Below are positions 41,557 through 50,725 of a DNA stretch of 64,000 bases, piece by piece. The position numbers and the translations under genes are program-made. Within the stretch, counting starts at the first letter, position 1; each line of letters opens with the position of its first letter. The DNA is taken from the NCBI RefSeq assembly GCF_000520015.2, contig NZ_CP007044.2:992001-1056000 (forward strand), written 5' to 3'. Under the pieces are notes generated by a model. That model was not told the origin of the DNA, made no database searches, and saw only the letters and a list, made by a program, of their open reading frames with translations. Source of the DNA: Chania multitudinisentens RB-25. GTDB taxonomy: Bacteria; Pseudomonadota; Gammaproteobacteria; Enterobacterales; Enterobacteriaceae.

Positions 41557-42320
41557 GTGTTACGGCCCAATGCCCACAATGCGGCATATTTATTAAAAGT
41601 ATATTGCGCGTTAACCACGGCTAACAGCAACCCCTGTTTACCGTCAAGGAAACCGGCGCGTAGCAGCCAGGTTTTGCAAAAAGCCCCCAACGTATGGGTA
41701 AGGATTGACAGATAACCGCATTTTTTACCGGCCTGATAGCGTTGAGTGGCCCATTGCTCAGCGTAATGAAGTTGTTTGCGCTGGAAAGCAAAAAAGTCGC
41801 GGCAGGTCAGGTGCAACAAATCACCCTGCAGCGCCACCACTTTGGCCCCTTGGGTGTTGAGTGATTCATGCACCAAATCGTCATTATAACGGTAACGCTG
41901 ATTGGCATAGAGACGGTTGACTCGATCTGGATACCAACCGCTGTGGCGCATAAAGCGGCCCAGAAACAGGTTAAGGCGGCCAAGGCTGTAAATCACGCTG
42001 TCATCGGCGGTGATCAGCACATGCTCTATGGATTGCCGTAGTTCCGGCGTGACGCGTTCATCGGCATCAAGCATCAACACATAATCTTGGGTAGCATAGC
42101 TTTGCGCTTTCTGGCGCTGTTTGCCGAAGCCTTGCCAGTCGGTATGTATAAAGGTTTTAGCCCCCAAACTTTCTGCCAATGCGGCAGAGCCGTCGATACT
42201 GCCTGAATCAAGCACAATGATTTCATCTGCCCAATCCACTGATTGCAGGCATTCGGTCAGCAACCCGGCTTCATTTTTGGCAATGATCACTACCGACAGG
42301 CTTTTACGGTGGCTCATCAA
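41547..42320 (-). CDS. waaE: LPS core glycosyltransferase WaaE
   Basis: 257 aa GT2-family enzyme. It has an N-terminal nucleotide-sugar fold with SVVIIAKNEAGLLTECLQSVDWADEIIVLDSGSxDG and the metal-binding DADE near residue 89. The WaaE family adds a beta-1,4-glucose to heptose I of the inner core in Klebsiella and Serratia. The start overlaps the end of waaA by four bases, and coaD follows. A core of this type would lack the phosphate that E. coli places on heptose I. Confidence 0.92.
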   Translation of the reverse strand: MMSHRKSLSVVIIAKNEAGLLTECLQSVDWADEIIVLDSGSIDGSAALAESLGAKTFIHTDWQGFGKQRQKAQSYATQDYVLMLDADERVTPELRQSIEHVLITADDSVIYSLGRLNLFLGRFMRHSGWYPDRVNRLYANQRYRYNDDLVHESLNTQGAKVVALQGDLLHLTCRDFFAFQRKQLHYAEQWATQRYQAGKKCGYLSILTHTLGAFCKTWLLRAGFLDGKQGLLLAVVNAQYTFNKYAALWALGRNTTQ

Positions 42321-43594
42321 TGGCTCCGTGGTGGCAGGTAGGGTTCCAGCAAGTGCAACAAACGCTGTAGTGCTCCCTGATTCTGATACAGCACTTCAAC
42401 CGCGTGGCGGCCGTAGTAGCGGCGATAGTCTTCATCAGTTAACAACGTAGCCACTTCTTTCACCAGAGAGTCGGCATCGGTGACGGTAATCAGCCCACCA
42501 GCCTGCGAGAGCTTGGCGCAGATATCTTTGAAGTTGAAGGTATGTGGGCCCATCAGTACAGGGATCGCGTGTGCTGCCGCTTCCAAAGGATTATGCCCAC
42601 CACGTTCCACCAGGCTGCCACCGACAAAGGCCAGATCGGCAATACCGTACAGCAGCATCAGTTCACCCATAGTATCGCCAATCACCACCTGCGTACTGCT
42701 GGAGGGAATTTCACCGCTGCTGCGGATGGTGTAACTGAAGCCTGATTTCTGTGTCAGTTCTTTAGCAGTAAGGAAACGCTCCGGGTGACGTGGGACCAGA
42801 ATCAAGAGCAAATTCGGGTGTTTTTCTAACAGTTTACGGTGTGCTTCCAGCAGAATGACTTCTTCGCCTTCGTGGGTACTGGTGGCGATCCACACCGGGC
42901 GGCGCGGAGCCCATTGGCGGCGCAGCGTTACTGCACGTACCGCCAGTTCCGGCGTGACAGAGATATCAAATTTCAGGCTGCCGGTCACGGTCAGTTGTGA
43001 ACGTTTCACGCCCAATTCAATAAAGCGCTCGCCGTCTTCCTGATTCTGTGCGGCGATCAGGGTAATACGGTGCAGAATATTGCGGATAAAGCCGCTGATT
43101 TTCTTATAGCCATTGGCCGAACGGGCAGACAGGCGGGCGTTGGCGATCACCAGTGGGATTTGGCGTTGATGCAGAGTATTAATCAGGTTCGGCCAAAGTT
43201 CAGTTTCCATGATAATGACCAGTTTCGGATTCACCTGATCGAGGAAACGCCGCATGGCACCGGGCAGATCATAAGGCAGATAAACATGATGCACATCGTT
43301 ACCGAAAGCCGATTGCACGCGTTCGGAACCCGTTGGTGTCATTGTGGTGACGGTAATCGGCAAGTCGGGGTAGCGGTGACGCAATGCCCGGACTAACGGG
43401 ATAGCCGCCAGCGTTTCACCAACAGAAACGGAATGCAGCATAATCCCTCCCGGCACGACTTTCCCTGCGCAGAAACCATAACGTTCCGCCCAACGTTTAC
43501 GGTAGGCTGGAGCTTTGCGGCTGCGCAACAGCAAGCGAAGCCAGATCAGGGGTTGGATTAGGTAGAGTAATACCTGATATAGACGCAGCAACAT
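42317..43594 (-). CDS. waaA: Kdo transferase WaaA
   Basis: 425 aa. It adds two Kdo residues to lipid IVA at the inner membrane. It has an N-terminal membrane helix (LLYLIQPLIWLRLLL), the Glu in HSVSVGETLAA, METELWPN, and the C-terminal nucleotide site (GGSLVERGGHNPLEAAAHAIPVLMG). It is essential in most enterobacteria. The gap of ~160 bases before it could hold its own promoter. Confidence 0.97.
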   Translation of the reverse strand: MLLRLYQVLLYLIQPLIWLRLLLRSRKAPAYRKRWAERYGFCAGKVVPGGIMLHSVSVGETLAAIPLVRALRHRYPDLPITVTTMTPTGSERVQSAFGNDVHHVYLPYDLPGAMRRFLDQVNPKLVIIMETELWPNLINTLHQRQIPLVIANARLSARSANGYKKISGFIRNILHRITLIAAQNQEDGERFIELGVKRSQLTVTGSLKFDISVTPELAVRAVTLRRQWAPRRPVWIATSTHEGEEVILLEAHRKLLEKHPNLLLILVPRHPERFLTAKELTQKSGFSYTIRSSGEIPSSSTQVVIGDTMGELMLLYGIADLAFVGGSLVERGGHNPLEAAAHAIPVLMGPHTFNFKDICAKLSQAGGLITVTDADSLVKEVATLLTDEDYRRYYGRHAVEVLYQNQGALQRLLHLLEPYLPPRSH

Positions 43595-43753
43595 TCTATC
43601 AATTTCATGTATATGAGTTATTCAGAATAATATCATAGCCATCGGAGAAAGGCGTTAATTTGCTGGTTTGCGCCCCATTTGCAGAGCCTTTCCTTTGAAA
43701 GTAGAGGGGGCTGATTTAAGCATCAGCGATATTAAATTGCCCCGAAAAAACCA

Positions 43754-44881
43754 TCAGCCCAGCAGTTGGTTATATAGCTCAATCAATTGCTGTGAAAGGC
43801 GAGCAGGCGTCGCGGGCATAATACGCAATCTGGCGGCGGCGGCCATATTTGAACCCAGCGCCTGTTGTGGCAAAGCGTGGATGGCGTCGGTGAGGGCATT
43901 GGCATCCAGTGCGTCACTGACAAAACCGTTCTCCCCTGGCGTGATAAATTCAGCACCGCCGCAGGTGGTACTGGTGATTACCGGTAATCCGCATGACATG
44001 GCTTCCAAAATCACGTTGGGGAAAGGAGCGTACAGCGCCGGTAGCAGCAAGGCATCAGCCGCTTGATAGAACGGCAACGTGTGTTTTTGGGCGCCGATAA
44101 AGCGCACCCGGTTGCTGCATCCTAACGATTGTGCCAAGGCGCGGTAGCGTTTTTCTGCTTTATCCTTACCAACCACCAACAGGTAACTTTCAGTGGGAGC
44201 AATCGCGCGGATGGCCATCGCCAGACCTTTGCAGGCAAAATCTGAACCAACAAAAATCAGGCAGTGCGCTGGCAGCGGGATTTGGTATTGCGCCCGCAGC
44301 TGTTGCCGCTGTTGCTCGCTTGCTGGCAAAAAGGTTTGATGATCAATAGCGTTGTAGATCACTGTGATTTTATCGGCACGTATACCGAAATCATCAATGA
44401 TTTCCTGTTTGATCATATTTGCGTTGCAAATTACGGCTTTCAGTTCCTGTGCGGCGTACAAGGCTCGCTCAGCACACATAACGGAGCGGTGGTAACGGTT
44501 GGAAAATAACCACTTGCGTCGCCATTCTGGCAGTAAACGTGCGCGCTGTAACAGCCAGCGGCGATACACACCATCGCCTGCGCGGTAAATATCACAACCG
44601 GCGATACGTTCATGGCTCTGAACCAGATCGAAATTTTCTTTCTGCCACAAGGTTCTGGCTGCGTCGGCAAAACCGCGTTCGCGGTTGATACGCCCAAATT
44701 TTATGGGGTTGCACAAATGGATATGCCCATTTGGATTCACATCAGCCGGCCACTTGCGGCTGATCACGCTCAGATCCAGATTTTGCTGCGTCAATGCTTC
44801 CTGGGCATGAGAGATGAAACGCTCTACTTCGCCATCTGGGCGGTATTTTTGGCGAACAATTGCCAAACGAAATGCTTTCAT
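43754..44881 (-). CDS. GT4-family LPS core glycosyltransferase
   Basis: 375 aa, GT-B fold. The N-terminus MKAFRLAIVRQKYRPDGEVERF forms the glycine-poor acceptor side. The C-terminal donor site includes IFVGSDFACKGLAMAIRAI and the EX7E-like ALYAPFPNVILEAMSCGLPVITS. Its place between waaC and waaA makes it a core sugar transferase. It resembles WaaG/WabG-type enzymes in general layout, but donor and acceptor cannot be assigned from sequence alone. It is the only transferase in this position, where Klebsiella has a longer set. Confidence 0.85.
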   Translation of the reverse strand: MKAFRLAIVRQKYRPDGEVERFISHAQEALTQQNLDLSVISRKWPADVNPNGHIHLCNPIKFGRINRERGFADAARTLWQKENFDLVQSHERIAGCDIYRAGDGVYRRWLLQRARLLPEWRRKWLFSNRYHRSVMCAERALYAAQELKAVICNANMIKQEIIDDFGIRADKITVIYNAIDHQTFLPASEQQRQQLRAQYQIPLPAHCLIFVGSDFACKGLAMAIRAIAPTESYLLVVGKDKAEKRYRALAQSLGCSNRVRFIGAQKHTLPFYQAADALLLPALYAPFPNVILEAMSCGLPVITSTTCGGAEFITPGENGFVSDALDANALTDAIHALPQQALGSNMAAAARLRIMPATPARLSQQLIELYNQLLG

Positions 44882-45222
44882 GCAAGCGAACTCCGCACGG
44901 TTATCATCACCGTGTCTGTAGAAATGAGGTCAAGATATTGATGACGGGTTTGCCATGTTGGTGACGTTTAGCGAGTGAAATCCGTTGTATTGGCGTGGCA
45001 CAAATTAAGGCTGGCGCATCGTTCATCATGAGTTGCTTTCTAGGAGACCGGCCCTTGATTCTAAATGACCTGCCTGCATGTGGCTACTGTTGCTCGATTT
45101 TCTTGCTGGCAGCAAAAAATCGTGGCTTTGGGAAACACACTGAAACCCAGGTTGTTTCATGGCTGCGGCCACGATGAAGCGTGGTTTTGCATGCACCAGC
45201 AAGGCCATCCACGTTAACTGGT
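44882..45222. other. Intergenic region between waaC and the GT4 gene
   Basis: About 340 bases with no firm gene. A 66-codon minus-strand frame (45026-45226) starts with a GTG overlapping the waaC stop (VNQLTWMALLVHAKPRF...). It could be a small coupled gene but has no recognisable domain and looks more like chance. A short CCACG/CGTGG hairpin is present near 45168-45183. Confidence 0.4.
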
Positions 45223-46188
45223 TCACGCGATAACCTTGAGCAGTTCGGCCAAAACTGACTCGGCGGCGATCGTCGCCATGTTTTTTTCCGGGGAAATAAT
45301 CGAATGCTGGTGCTTCCCATAACCCCCAATCAGCCCCGGATCGGTTGGGCCAAACAGCGTAATATTTGGGCGATCCAGCGCGGCGGTCAGGTGACTGAGC
45401 CCGGTATCCACTGAAACTACACCTTTGGCTCCGGCCAATACTTCGGCGACCTGCTGTAGGCTGAGTTTGGGCAGCACTTCAACGTGTGAGAACCCTTCTG
45501 CCAACCGTAGTGCGCGCTGATGCTCATGCTCTGCTCCCCATGGCAGCTTGATTTTCAACCCGGTAGCGGCCACGAGTTCAAGCAGTGCACGCCAGTTTTG
45601 CTCTGGCCAATGTTTTTCATCACGTGTGGTAGCGTGCAGGCAAACCAGATATTGCCCGGCATCTGCGGGGGGATGGTTGAGAAAACGGGCAGCAATCGCA
45701 TAATCGCCTGCGCTTTGCGGTTTTGCATACCCCAGGCTTTTGGCGAACAGCTCGCGCAGGCGTTCTACCGCATGTTGTTGTTTATCAATGTGGTGGCGCT
45801 GGTGATAAAACCAACTGGCAAACGGTTCACGAGCACTTTTACAGTCCGGGCCGTGCTTGCTGCCACGGGCGATTCGGGTCACCAGCGCGGCGCTCTTGAG
45901 CAACCCCTGAGCATCTATCACGCAGTCATAACGGCGTTCCTGCACCTGACGCTTAAAATCGCAACGCTGCTGGCGTATTTCGGAACCGAACCAGTTTTTA
46001 CGCCAGCGGCGAATGGCCACCGGAATCACGCGATCTACCGCCGGATGCCAAGTGGGGATTTGGCTAAAGCCTTCTTCCACCACCCAGTCGAACTGAATAC
46101 CGGGAATAGCACGCATGGCATCGGTTAAGGCAGGCAGCGTGTGAAGTACATCACCCATTGATGAGGTTTTGACGATCAGAACCTGCAT
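45223..46188 (-). CDS. waaC: LPS heptosyltransferase I
   Basis: 321 aa GT9 enzyme that adds the first heptose to Kdo. Motifs are MQVLIVKTSSMGDVLHTLPAL at the N-terminus (catalytic Asp13), CLHATTRDEKHWP in the acceptor/donor hinge, and the ADP-heptose site SVDTGLSHLTAALDRPNITLFGPTDPGLIGGYG. It lies two bases after waaF. Confidence 0.96.
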   Translation of the reverse strand: MQVLIVKTSSMGDVLHTLPALTDAMRAIPGIQFDWVVEEGFSQIPTWHPAVDRVIPVAIRRWRKNWFGSEIRQQRCDFKRQVQERRYDCVIDAQGLLKSAALVTRIARGSKHGPDCKSAREPFASWFYHQRHHIDKQQHAVERLRELFAKSLGYAKPQSAGDYAIAARFLNHPPADAGQYLVCLHATTRDEKHWPEQNWRALLELVAATGLKIKLPWGAEHEHQRALRLAEGFSHVEVLPKLSLQQVAEVLAGAKGVVSVDTGLSHLTAALDRPNITLFGPTDPGLIGGYGKHQHSIISPEKNMATIAAESVLAELLKVIA

Positions 46189-46190
46189 GT

Positions 46191-47237
46191 TTATTCCTCG
46201 CTGGCGGCCAGTAACGGCGTCAGCGCGTCTAACACCTGCTGTGGCTGAATGTCGATCAGGCTCTGGTGATAGCCTTGACCGGCACCACCTTTACGGACTT
46301 TATGATACCCGCTGATCAAGCGGATGACTTTTGCCTGATCGGAAAGTGGCGGAGTAAAGTCTGGGCTGCTCGGGCCATACAAGGCAATTAATGGTTTGTT
46401 CAAGGCGGCTGCAACGTGCATCAATCCTGAATCATTAGTGACCACGGCCTGGCAGGAAGCCAACAGGATCACTGCCTGTTCAAGCTGGGTTTCCCCAGCC
46501 AGATTGCGGCAGAAATCGCGCGCATTCTCAGCCAGCGCTGCGCGGATTTGCTCACCAGCAGCGTGATCTTTGGCCGAACCCAACAAGGTAATCTGATAAC
46601 CTTGGTCGATCAGCCTTTGTGCCAGTGTGGCATAGTGATAATGTGGCCAGCGTTTGGCCGGGCCAAATTCGGCCCCTGGGCAAAAGCCGATCATCGGCCG
46701 ATGATCGGTAAGGTTAAAGGCTGAAGTGGTTTCGGCAATTTCTTCGTTACTCACCTGAAGTTGCGGCCATAGCAACGGTTGTGGCAGATCGCTAGCACGC
46801 TGTATCCGCTGTTTGTCATAGGCGAGTGCAACATAGCGCTGCACCATCAGCGGCAAAGCAGCTTTATCCAGCACGCGGAGATCATTAAGCAGGCCATAGC
46901 GCATTTCGCCCCGCCAGCCGGTGCGTTGTGGCACGTTGGCGAAGAACGGTACCAGAGCGGATTTGAAGGAGTTGGGCAGCACGTAGGCGCGTTCGTAACC
47001 ATTGGTGCGCAGGTTGTGCCCCAAACGGCGGCGCTCGCTTAACTCTAACGCGCCGTGGCCCAGCGGCATGGCTAAAGCCTGGTTGACTTCCGGCATGCGC
47101 GCCAGCAATGGGCGGCACCACGCGGGTGCCATCACATCAATTTCCGCTGACGGATATTCGGCCTTCAGGGTGCGGTAGAGACTTTGCGACATCATCATAT
47201 CGCCAACCCACGAAGGGCCGATAACCAGTATTTTCAT
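46191..47237 (-). CDS. waaF: LPS heptosyltransferase II
   Basis: 348 aa GT9 enzyme that adds the second heptose. MKILVIGPSWVGDMMMSQSLYRTLK forms the N-terminus (Asp13). FCPGAEFGPAKRWPHYHYATLA and TNDSGLMHVAAALNKPLIALYGPSSPDFTPPLS complete the typical features. It lies 22 bases after hldD in the same operon. Confidence 0.97.
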   Translation of the reverse strand: MKILVIGPSWVGDMMMSQSLYRTLKAEYPSAEIDVMAPAWCRPLLARMPEVNQALAMPLGHGALELSERRRLGHNLRTNGYERAYVLPNSFKSALVPFFANVPQRTGWRGEMRYGLLNDLRVLDKAALPLMVQRYVALAYDKQRIQRASDLPQPLLWPQLQVSNEEIAETTSAFNLTDHRPMIGFCPGAEFGPAKRWPHYHYATLAQRLIDQGYQITLLGSAKDHAAGEQIRAALAENARDFCRNLAGETQLEQAVILLASCQAVVTNDSGLMHVAAALNKPLIALYGPSSPDFTPPLSDQAKVIRLISGYHKVRKGGAGQGYHQSLIDIQPQQVLDALTPLLAASEE

Positions 47238-47259
47238 ACCGTTGGTAGGTTCCTTCAGC

Positions 47260-48192
47260 TTATGCGGTACGATTTAGCCAGGCCATGTACTCTTTCACGC
47301 CTTCAGCGACCGTTTTGAACGGCGCATTGTAGCCAGCAGCGCGCAGTTTGGTCTGATCGGCCTGGGTGTATGCCTGATAACGGCCTTTCAGTTTTTCAGG
47401 GAATTCAATGTATTCCACGGCCCCGGTCTGATGGTATTCCACCACCGCATCGGCCACCGCCTGGAAAGTTTCTGCCCGACCGGTTCCGCAGTTGAAAATG
47501 CCGGATACGCCATTCTGCCAGAACCACAGATTGACCGCCGCCACGTCACCCACATAGATGAAATCACGTTTGAAATTTTCACTGCCAGAAAACAATTTCG
47601 GGTTCTCACCACGGGTAATCTGGTTGTTCAGGTGGAACGCCACGCTGGCCATACTGCCTTTATGGCCTTCACGAGGGCCATAAACGTTGAAATAGCGGAA
47701 GCCGCACACCTGCGAATCCGCTTCTGGCAGGATTTCACGCACATATTGGTCGAACAGGAATTTTGAGTAGCCGTAAACGTTCAGTGGCTGTTCATACTGG
47801 CGTTCTTCGATAAAGTTATCGGTGCGGCCACCGTAAGTCGCGGCGGAAGAGGCATACAGGAATGGGATTTGGCGATCCAGGCAGAAGTGCAGGATGTCTT
47901 TAGAATACTGATAGTTGTTGTCCATCATGTATTTGCCATCCCATTCGGTGGTGGATGAGCAGGCACCTTCATGGAAGATAGCGTCGATATCACCGAGATC
48001 GTCACCGGCAATGATGCTGGCAATGAAATCTTCTTTGTCCATATAGTCGGCGATATCCAGGTCGACCAGGTTGACGAATTTGGTGCCATCTTTCAGGTTA
48101 TCCACCACCAGGATATCGCGATATCCTTTATCATTCAGTGCCTTAATGATGTTGCTGCCGATCATGCCAGCACCGCCAGTGACGATAATCAT
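47260..48192 (-). CDS. hldD: ADP-L-glycero-D-manno-heptose 6-epimerase
   Basis: 310 aa, short-chain dehydrogenase fold. The Rossmann motif is GGAGMIG at residues 6-12. The active site is SSAATYGG with YGYSK (Tyr, Lys). It makes the ADP-L,D-heptose used by WaaC and WaaF. It is the first gene of the LPS core cluster. The divergent gene is kbl, as in E. coli. Confidence 0.98.
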   Translation of the reverse strand: MIIVTGGAGMIGSNIIKALNDKGYRDILVVDNLKDGTKFVNLVDLDIADYMDKEDFIASIIAGDDLGDIDAIFHEGACSSTTEWDGKYMMDNNYQYSKDILHFCLDRQIPFLYASSAATYGGRTDNFIEERQYEQPLNVYGYSKFLFDQYVREILPEADSQVCGFRYFNVYGPREGHKGSMASVAFHLNNQITRGENPKLFSGSENFKRDFIYVGDVAAVNLWFWQNGVSGIFNCGTGRAETFQAVADAVVEYHQTGAVEYIEFPEKLKGRYQAYTQADQTKLRAAGYNAPFKTVAEGVKEYMAWLNRTA

Positions 48193-48431
48193 TGGGTTTA
48201 CCCCTGTATTCTTCCCGGTGACGCACCATGCTCCACCCTAGATGCGGCCCATAATAGCATTTCATGCCATCGGGAACAGCTGAACGGTGCTTAATATCCG
48301 GCTCTGCGGTTTGGTAGCCTGGTTTGCCGTGATATCTGCTGCATTTTTTATATTCTCTACGGCTCATTCTCGCAGTTTGCTAACAAGTCAGTAAAATATG
48401 TTGAAAATACTCTTATTTTGGAGATGACTGC

Positions 48432-49628
48432 ATGTCTGCGTCTTTTTATCAGCAACTGGAACAACAGCTTGTGGCTACCCGTGCCGAAGGGCTGTTTAAA
48501 GAAGAACGCATTATCACTTCGGCACAACAGGCCGACATCGCCGTCGCTGATGGCCGCCATGTGATCAATTTCTGCGCCAACAACTATTTGGGGCTGGCTA
48601 ATCACCCGGCACTGATTGCCGCCGCGAAGGCAGGTATGGACAGCCACGGTTTTGGCATGGCGTCGGTGCGTTTCATCTGCGGCACGCAGGATAGCCATAA
48701 ACACCTGGAGCAGAAACTGGCCGATTTTCTGGGCATGGAAGATGCCATTCTGTATTCCTCCTGTTTCGATGCCAACGGTGGTCTGTTTGAAACCCTGTTT
48801 GGCCCGGAAGACGCCATTATCTCCGATGCGCTGAATCACGCCTCGATCATTGACGGAGTACGTCTGTGCAAGGCCAAGCGTTATCGCTATGCCAACAATG
48901 ATATGAGTGAACTGGCCGAGCAACTCAAGCTGGCAAAAGCCGCCGGTGCTCGCCACATTATGATCGCCACCGATGGCGTATTCTCAATGGATGGCGTGAT
49001 CGCTAACCTGAAAGGCATGTGCGATCTGGCCGATGAATACAATGCGCTGGTGATGGTGGATGATTCTCACGCAGTGGGTTTTGTTGGCGCAAACGGGCGC
49101 GGCACGCATGAATACTGCGAAGTGATGGGCCGCGTTGATATTATTACCGGCACGCTGGGCAAGGCGCTCGGTGGTGCTTCTGGTGGTTATACTGCGGCGA
49201 AGAAAGAGGTGGTGGAGTGGCTGCGCCAGCGTTCGCGCCCGTATTTGTTCTCCAACTCACTGGCACCGGCGATCGTGGCTGCGTCGATCAAGGTGTTGGA
49301 TCTGCTTGCAGAGGGCGACGCGTTGCGCGAGCGCCTGTGGGCCAATGCCCGCTTGTTCCGCGCAAAAATGACTGCCGCAGGTTTTACGCTTGCCGGTGCC
49401 GATCACGCCATTATTCCGGTGATGCTGGGTGAGGCCGCGTTGGCGCAGGAATTCGCCAATGCGCTGCTCAAGGAAGGCATTTATGTCACGGGGTTCTTCT
49501 ATCCGGTAGTGCCAAAAGGCCAGGCGCGTATTCGTACTCAGATGTCTGCCGATCATTCACCAGAGCAGATCGAGCGTGCGGTTGCCGCGTTCATTCGTAT
49601 TGGCAAACAACTTGGAGTCATTGGATGA
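48432..49628 (+). CDS. kbl: 2-amino-3-ketobutyrate CoA ligase (glycine C-acetyltransferase)
   Basis: 398 aa PLP enzyme. With Tdh it breaks threonine down to glycine and acetyl-CoA. The PLP lysine is in IITGTLGKALGG, and the DDSHAVGFVG motif binds the pyridine ring. The stop overlaps tdh by four bases, so the two are coupled. GGAGATG upstream serves as ribosome site. Confidence 0.97.
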   Translation: MSASFYQQLEQQLVATRAEGLFKEERIITSAQQADIAVADGRHVINFCANNYLGLANHPALIAAAKAGMDSHGFGMASVRFICGTQDSHKHLEQKLADFLGMEDAILYSSCFDANGGLFETLFGPEDAIISDALNHASIIDGVRLCKAKRYRYANNDMSELAEQLKLAKAAGARHIMIATDGVFSMDGVIANLKGMCDLADEYNALVMVDDSHAVGFVGANGRGTHEYCEVMGRVDIITGTLGKALGGASGGYTAAKKEVVEWLRQRSRPYLFSNSLAPAIVAASIKVLDLLAEGDALRERLWANARLFRAKMTAAGFTLAGADHAIIPVMLGEAALAQEFANALLKEGIYVTGFFYPVVPKGQARIRTQMSADHSPEQIERAVAAFIRIGKQLGVIG

Positions 49629-50650
49629 AAGCGTTATCAAAACTGAAAGCGGAAGAAGGCATTTGGCTGACCGATGTGCCCGAACCTGAGCTGGGCCACA
49701 ACGATGTCATGATCAAAATCCGTAAAACCGCGATCTGCGGTACGGATGTGCATATCTATAACTGGGACGACTGGTCGCAGAAAACCATTCCAGTGCCGAT
49801 GGTGGTGGGCCATGAATATGTGGGTGAAGTGGTGGCGATCGGCCAGGAAGTCAAAGGTTTTAACATTGGCGATCGCGTTTCTGGTGAAGGGCATATCACC
49901 TGTGGGCATTGCCGCAACTGCCGTGGTGGCCGCACGCATCTGTGCCGTAATACCACCGGAGTGGGGGTTAATCGTCCCGGTGCGTTTGCTGAATATCTGG
50001 TAATCCCAGCTTTTAACGCTTTCAAAATCCCCGACAATATCTCTGACGAGCTGGCCTCAATCTTCGATCCGTTTGGTAATGCGGTGCATACCGCATTGTC
50101 TTTCGATCTGGTGGGCGAAGACGTGCTGGTTTCTGGCGCTGGCCCGATTGGCATTATGGCGGCGGCGGTGTGCAAACACGTGGGGGCGCGCCATGTGGTG
50201 ATCACCGACGTGAACGAGTATCGTCTGGCGCTGGCGCGCAAAATGGGGGTAACCCGCGCGGTTAACGTCAGTAAAGAAAACCTGAACGATGTGATGGCCG
50301 AACTGGGTATGACAGAGGGATTTGACGTGGGTTTGGAGATGTCAGGTGCGCCGCCAGCTTTCCGCACTTTGCTTAATGCCATGAACCACGGTGGCCGTAT
50401 TGCGATGTTGGGGATTCCGCCCTCAGACATGTCTATCGACTGGAATCAGGTGATCTTCAAAGGGCTGTTTATCAAAGGGGTTTATGGCCGTGAAATGTTT
50501 GAAACCTGGTACAAAATGGCGGCGCTGATCCAGTCCGGTTTGGATTTGACGCCGATGATCACCCACCGTTTCTCCATTGATGATTTCCAGCAGGGCTTTG
50601 ATGCCATGCGTTCTGGTCAGTCTGGGAAAGTGGTGCTGAGCTGGGATTGA
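49625..50650 (+). CDS. tdh: L-threonine 3-dehydrogenase
   Basis: 341 aa zinc-dependent medium-chain dehydrogenase. The catalytic zinc ligand is Cys38 (KTAICGTD), followed by GHE. The structural zinc cysteines lie in ITCGHCRNCRGGRTHLC, and the NAD motif is SGAGPIG. It oxidises L-threonine to 2-amino-3-ketobutyrate, the substrate of Kbl. A hairpin repeat follows the stop. Confidence 0.98.
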   Translation: MKALSKLKAEEGIWLTDVPEPELGHNDVMIKIRKTAICGTDVHIYNWDDWSQKTIPVPMVVGHEYVGEVVAIGQEVKGFNIGDRVSGEGHITCGHCRNCRGGRTHLCRNTTGVGVNRPGAFAEYLVIPAFNAFKIPDNISDELASIFDPFGNAVHTALSFDLVGEDVLVSGAGPIGIMAAAVCKHVGARHVVITDVNEYRLALARKMGVTRAVNVSKENLNDVMAELGMTEGFDVGLEMSGAPPAFRTLLNAMNHGGRIAMLGIPPSDMSIDWNQVIFKGLFIKGVYGREMFETWYKMAALIQSGLDLTPMITHRFSIDDFQQGFDAMRSGQSGKVVLSWD

Positions 50651-50651
50651 T

Positions 50652-50710
50652 ATCCCCTTCGTCTTTCGAGTTGCAGCGTGGTTGGCTGCAACTCGAAATT
50701 GATTGGCCCT
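50652..50710. repeat. Palindromic repeat, copy 7
   Basis: A 14-bp perfect stem TTTCGAGTTGCAGC (50664-50677) / GCTGCAACTCGAAA (50685-50698) is the core of the family; the outer TATACCC/GGGTATA ends are degraded. It lies between convergent tdh and yibQ and could double as terminator. Confidence 0.7.
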
Positions 50711-50725
50711 ATATAAATCCCGATC

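Noticed and set aside
45026..45226. 66-codon frame overlapping the waaC stop
   Set aside because: It could be coupled to waaC, but composition and lack of any motif do not support a gene call.
45520..46128. 202-codon plus-strand frame opposite waaC
   Set aside because: Antisense to waaC; no start signal and no domain.
48357..48956. 199-codon minus-strand frame opposite kbl
   Set aside because: It lies antisense within the well-supported kbl gene, with no own ribosome site or family pattern; a shadow of biased codon use.
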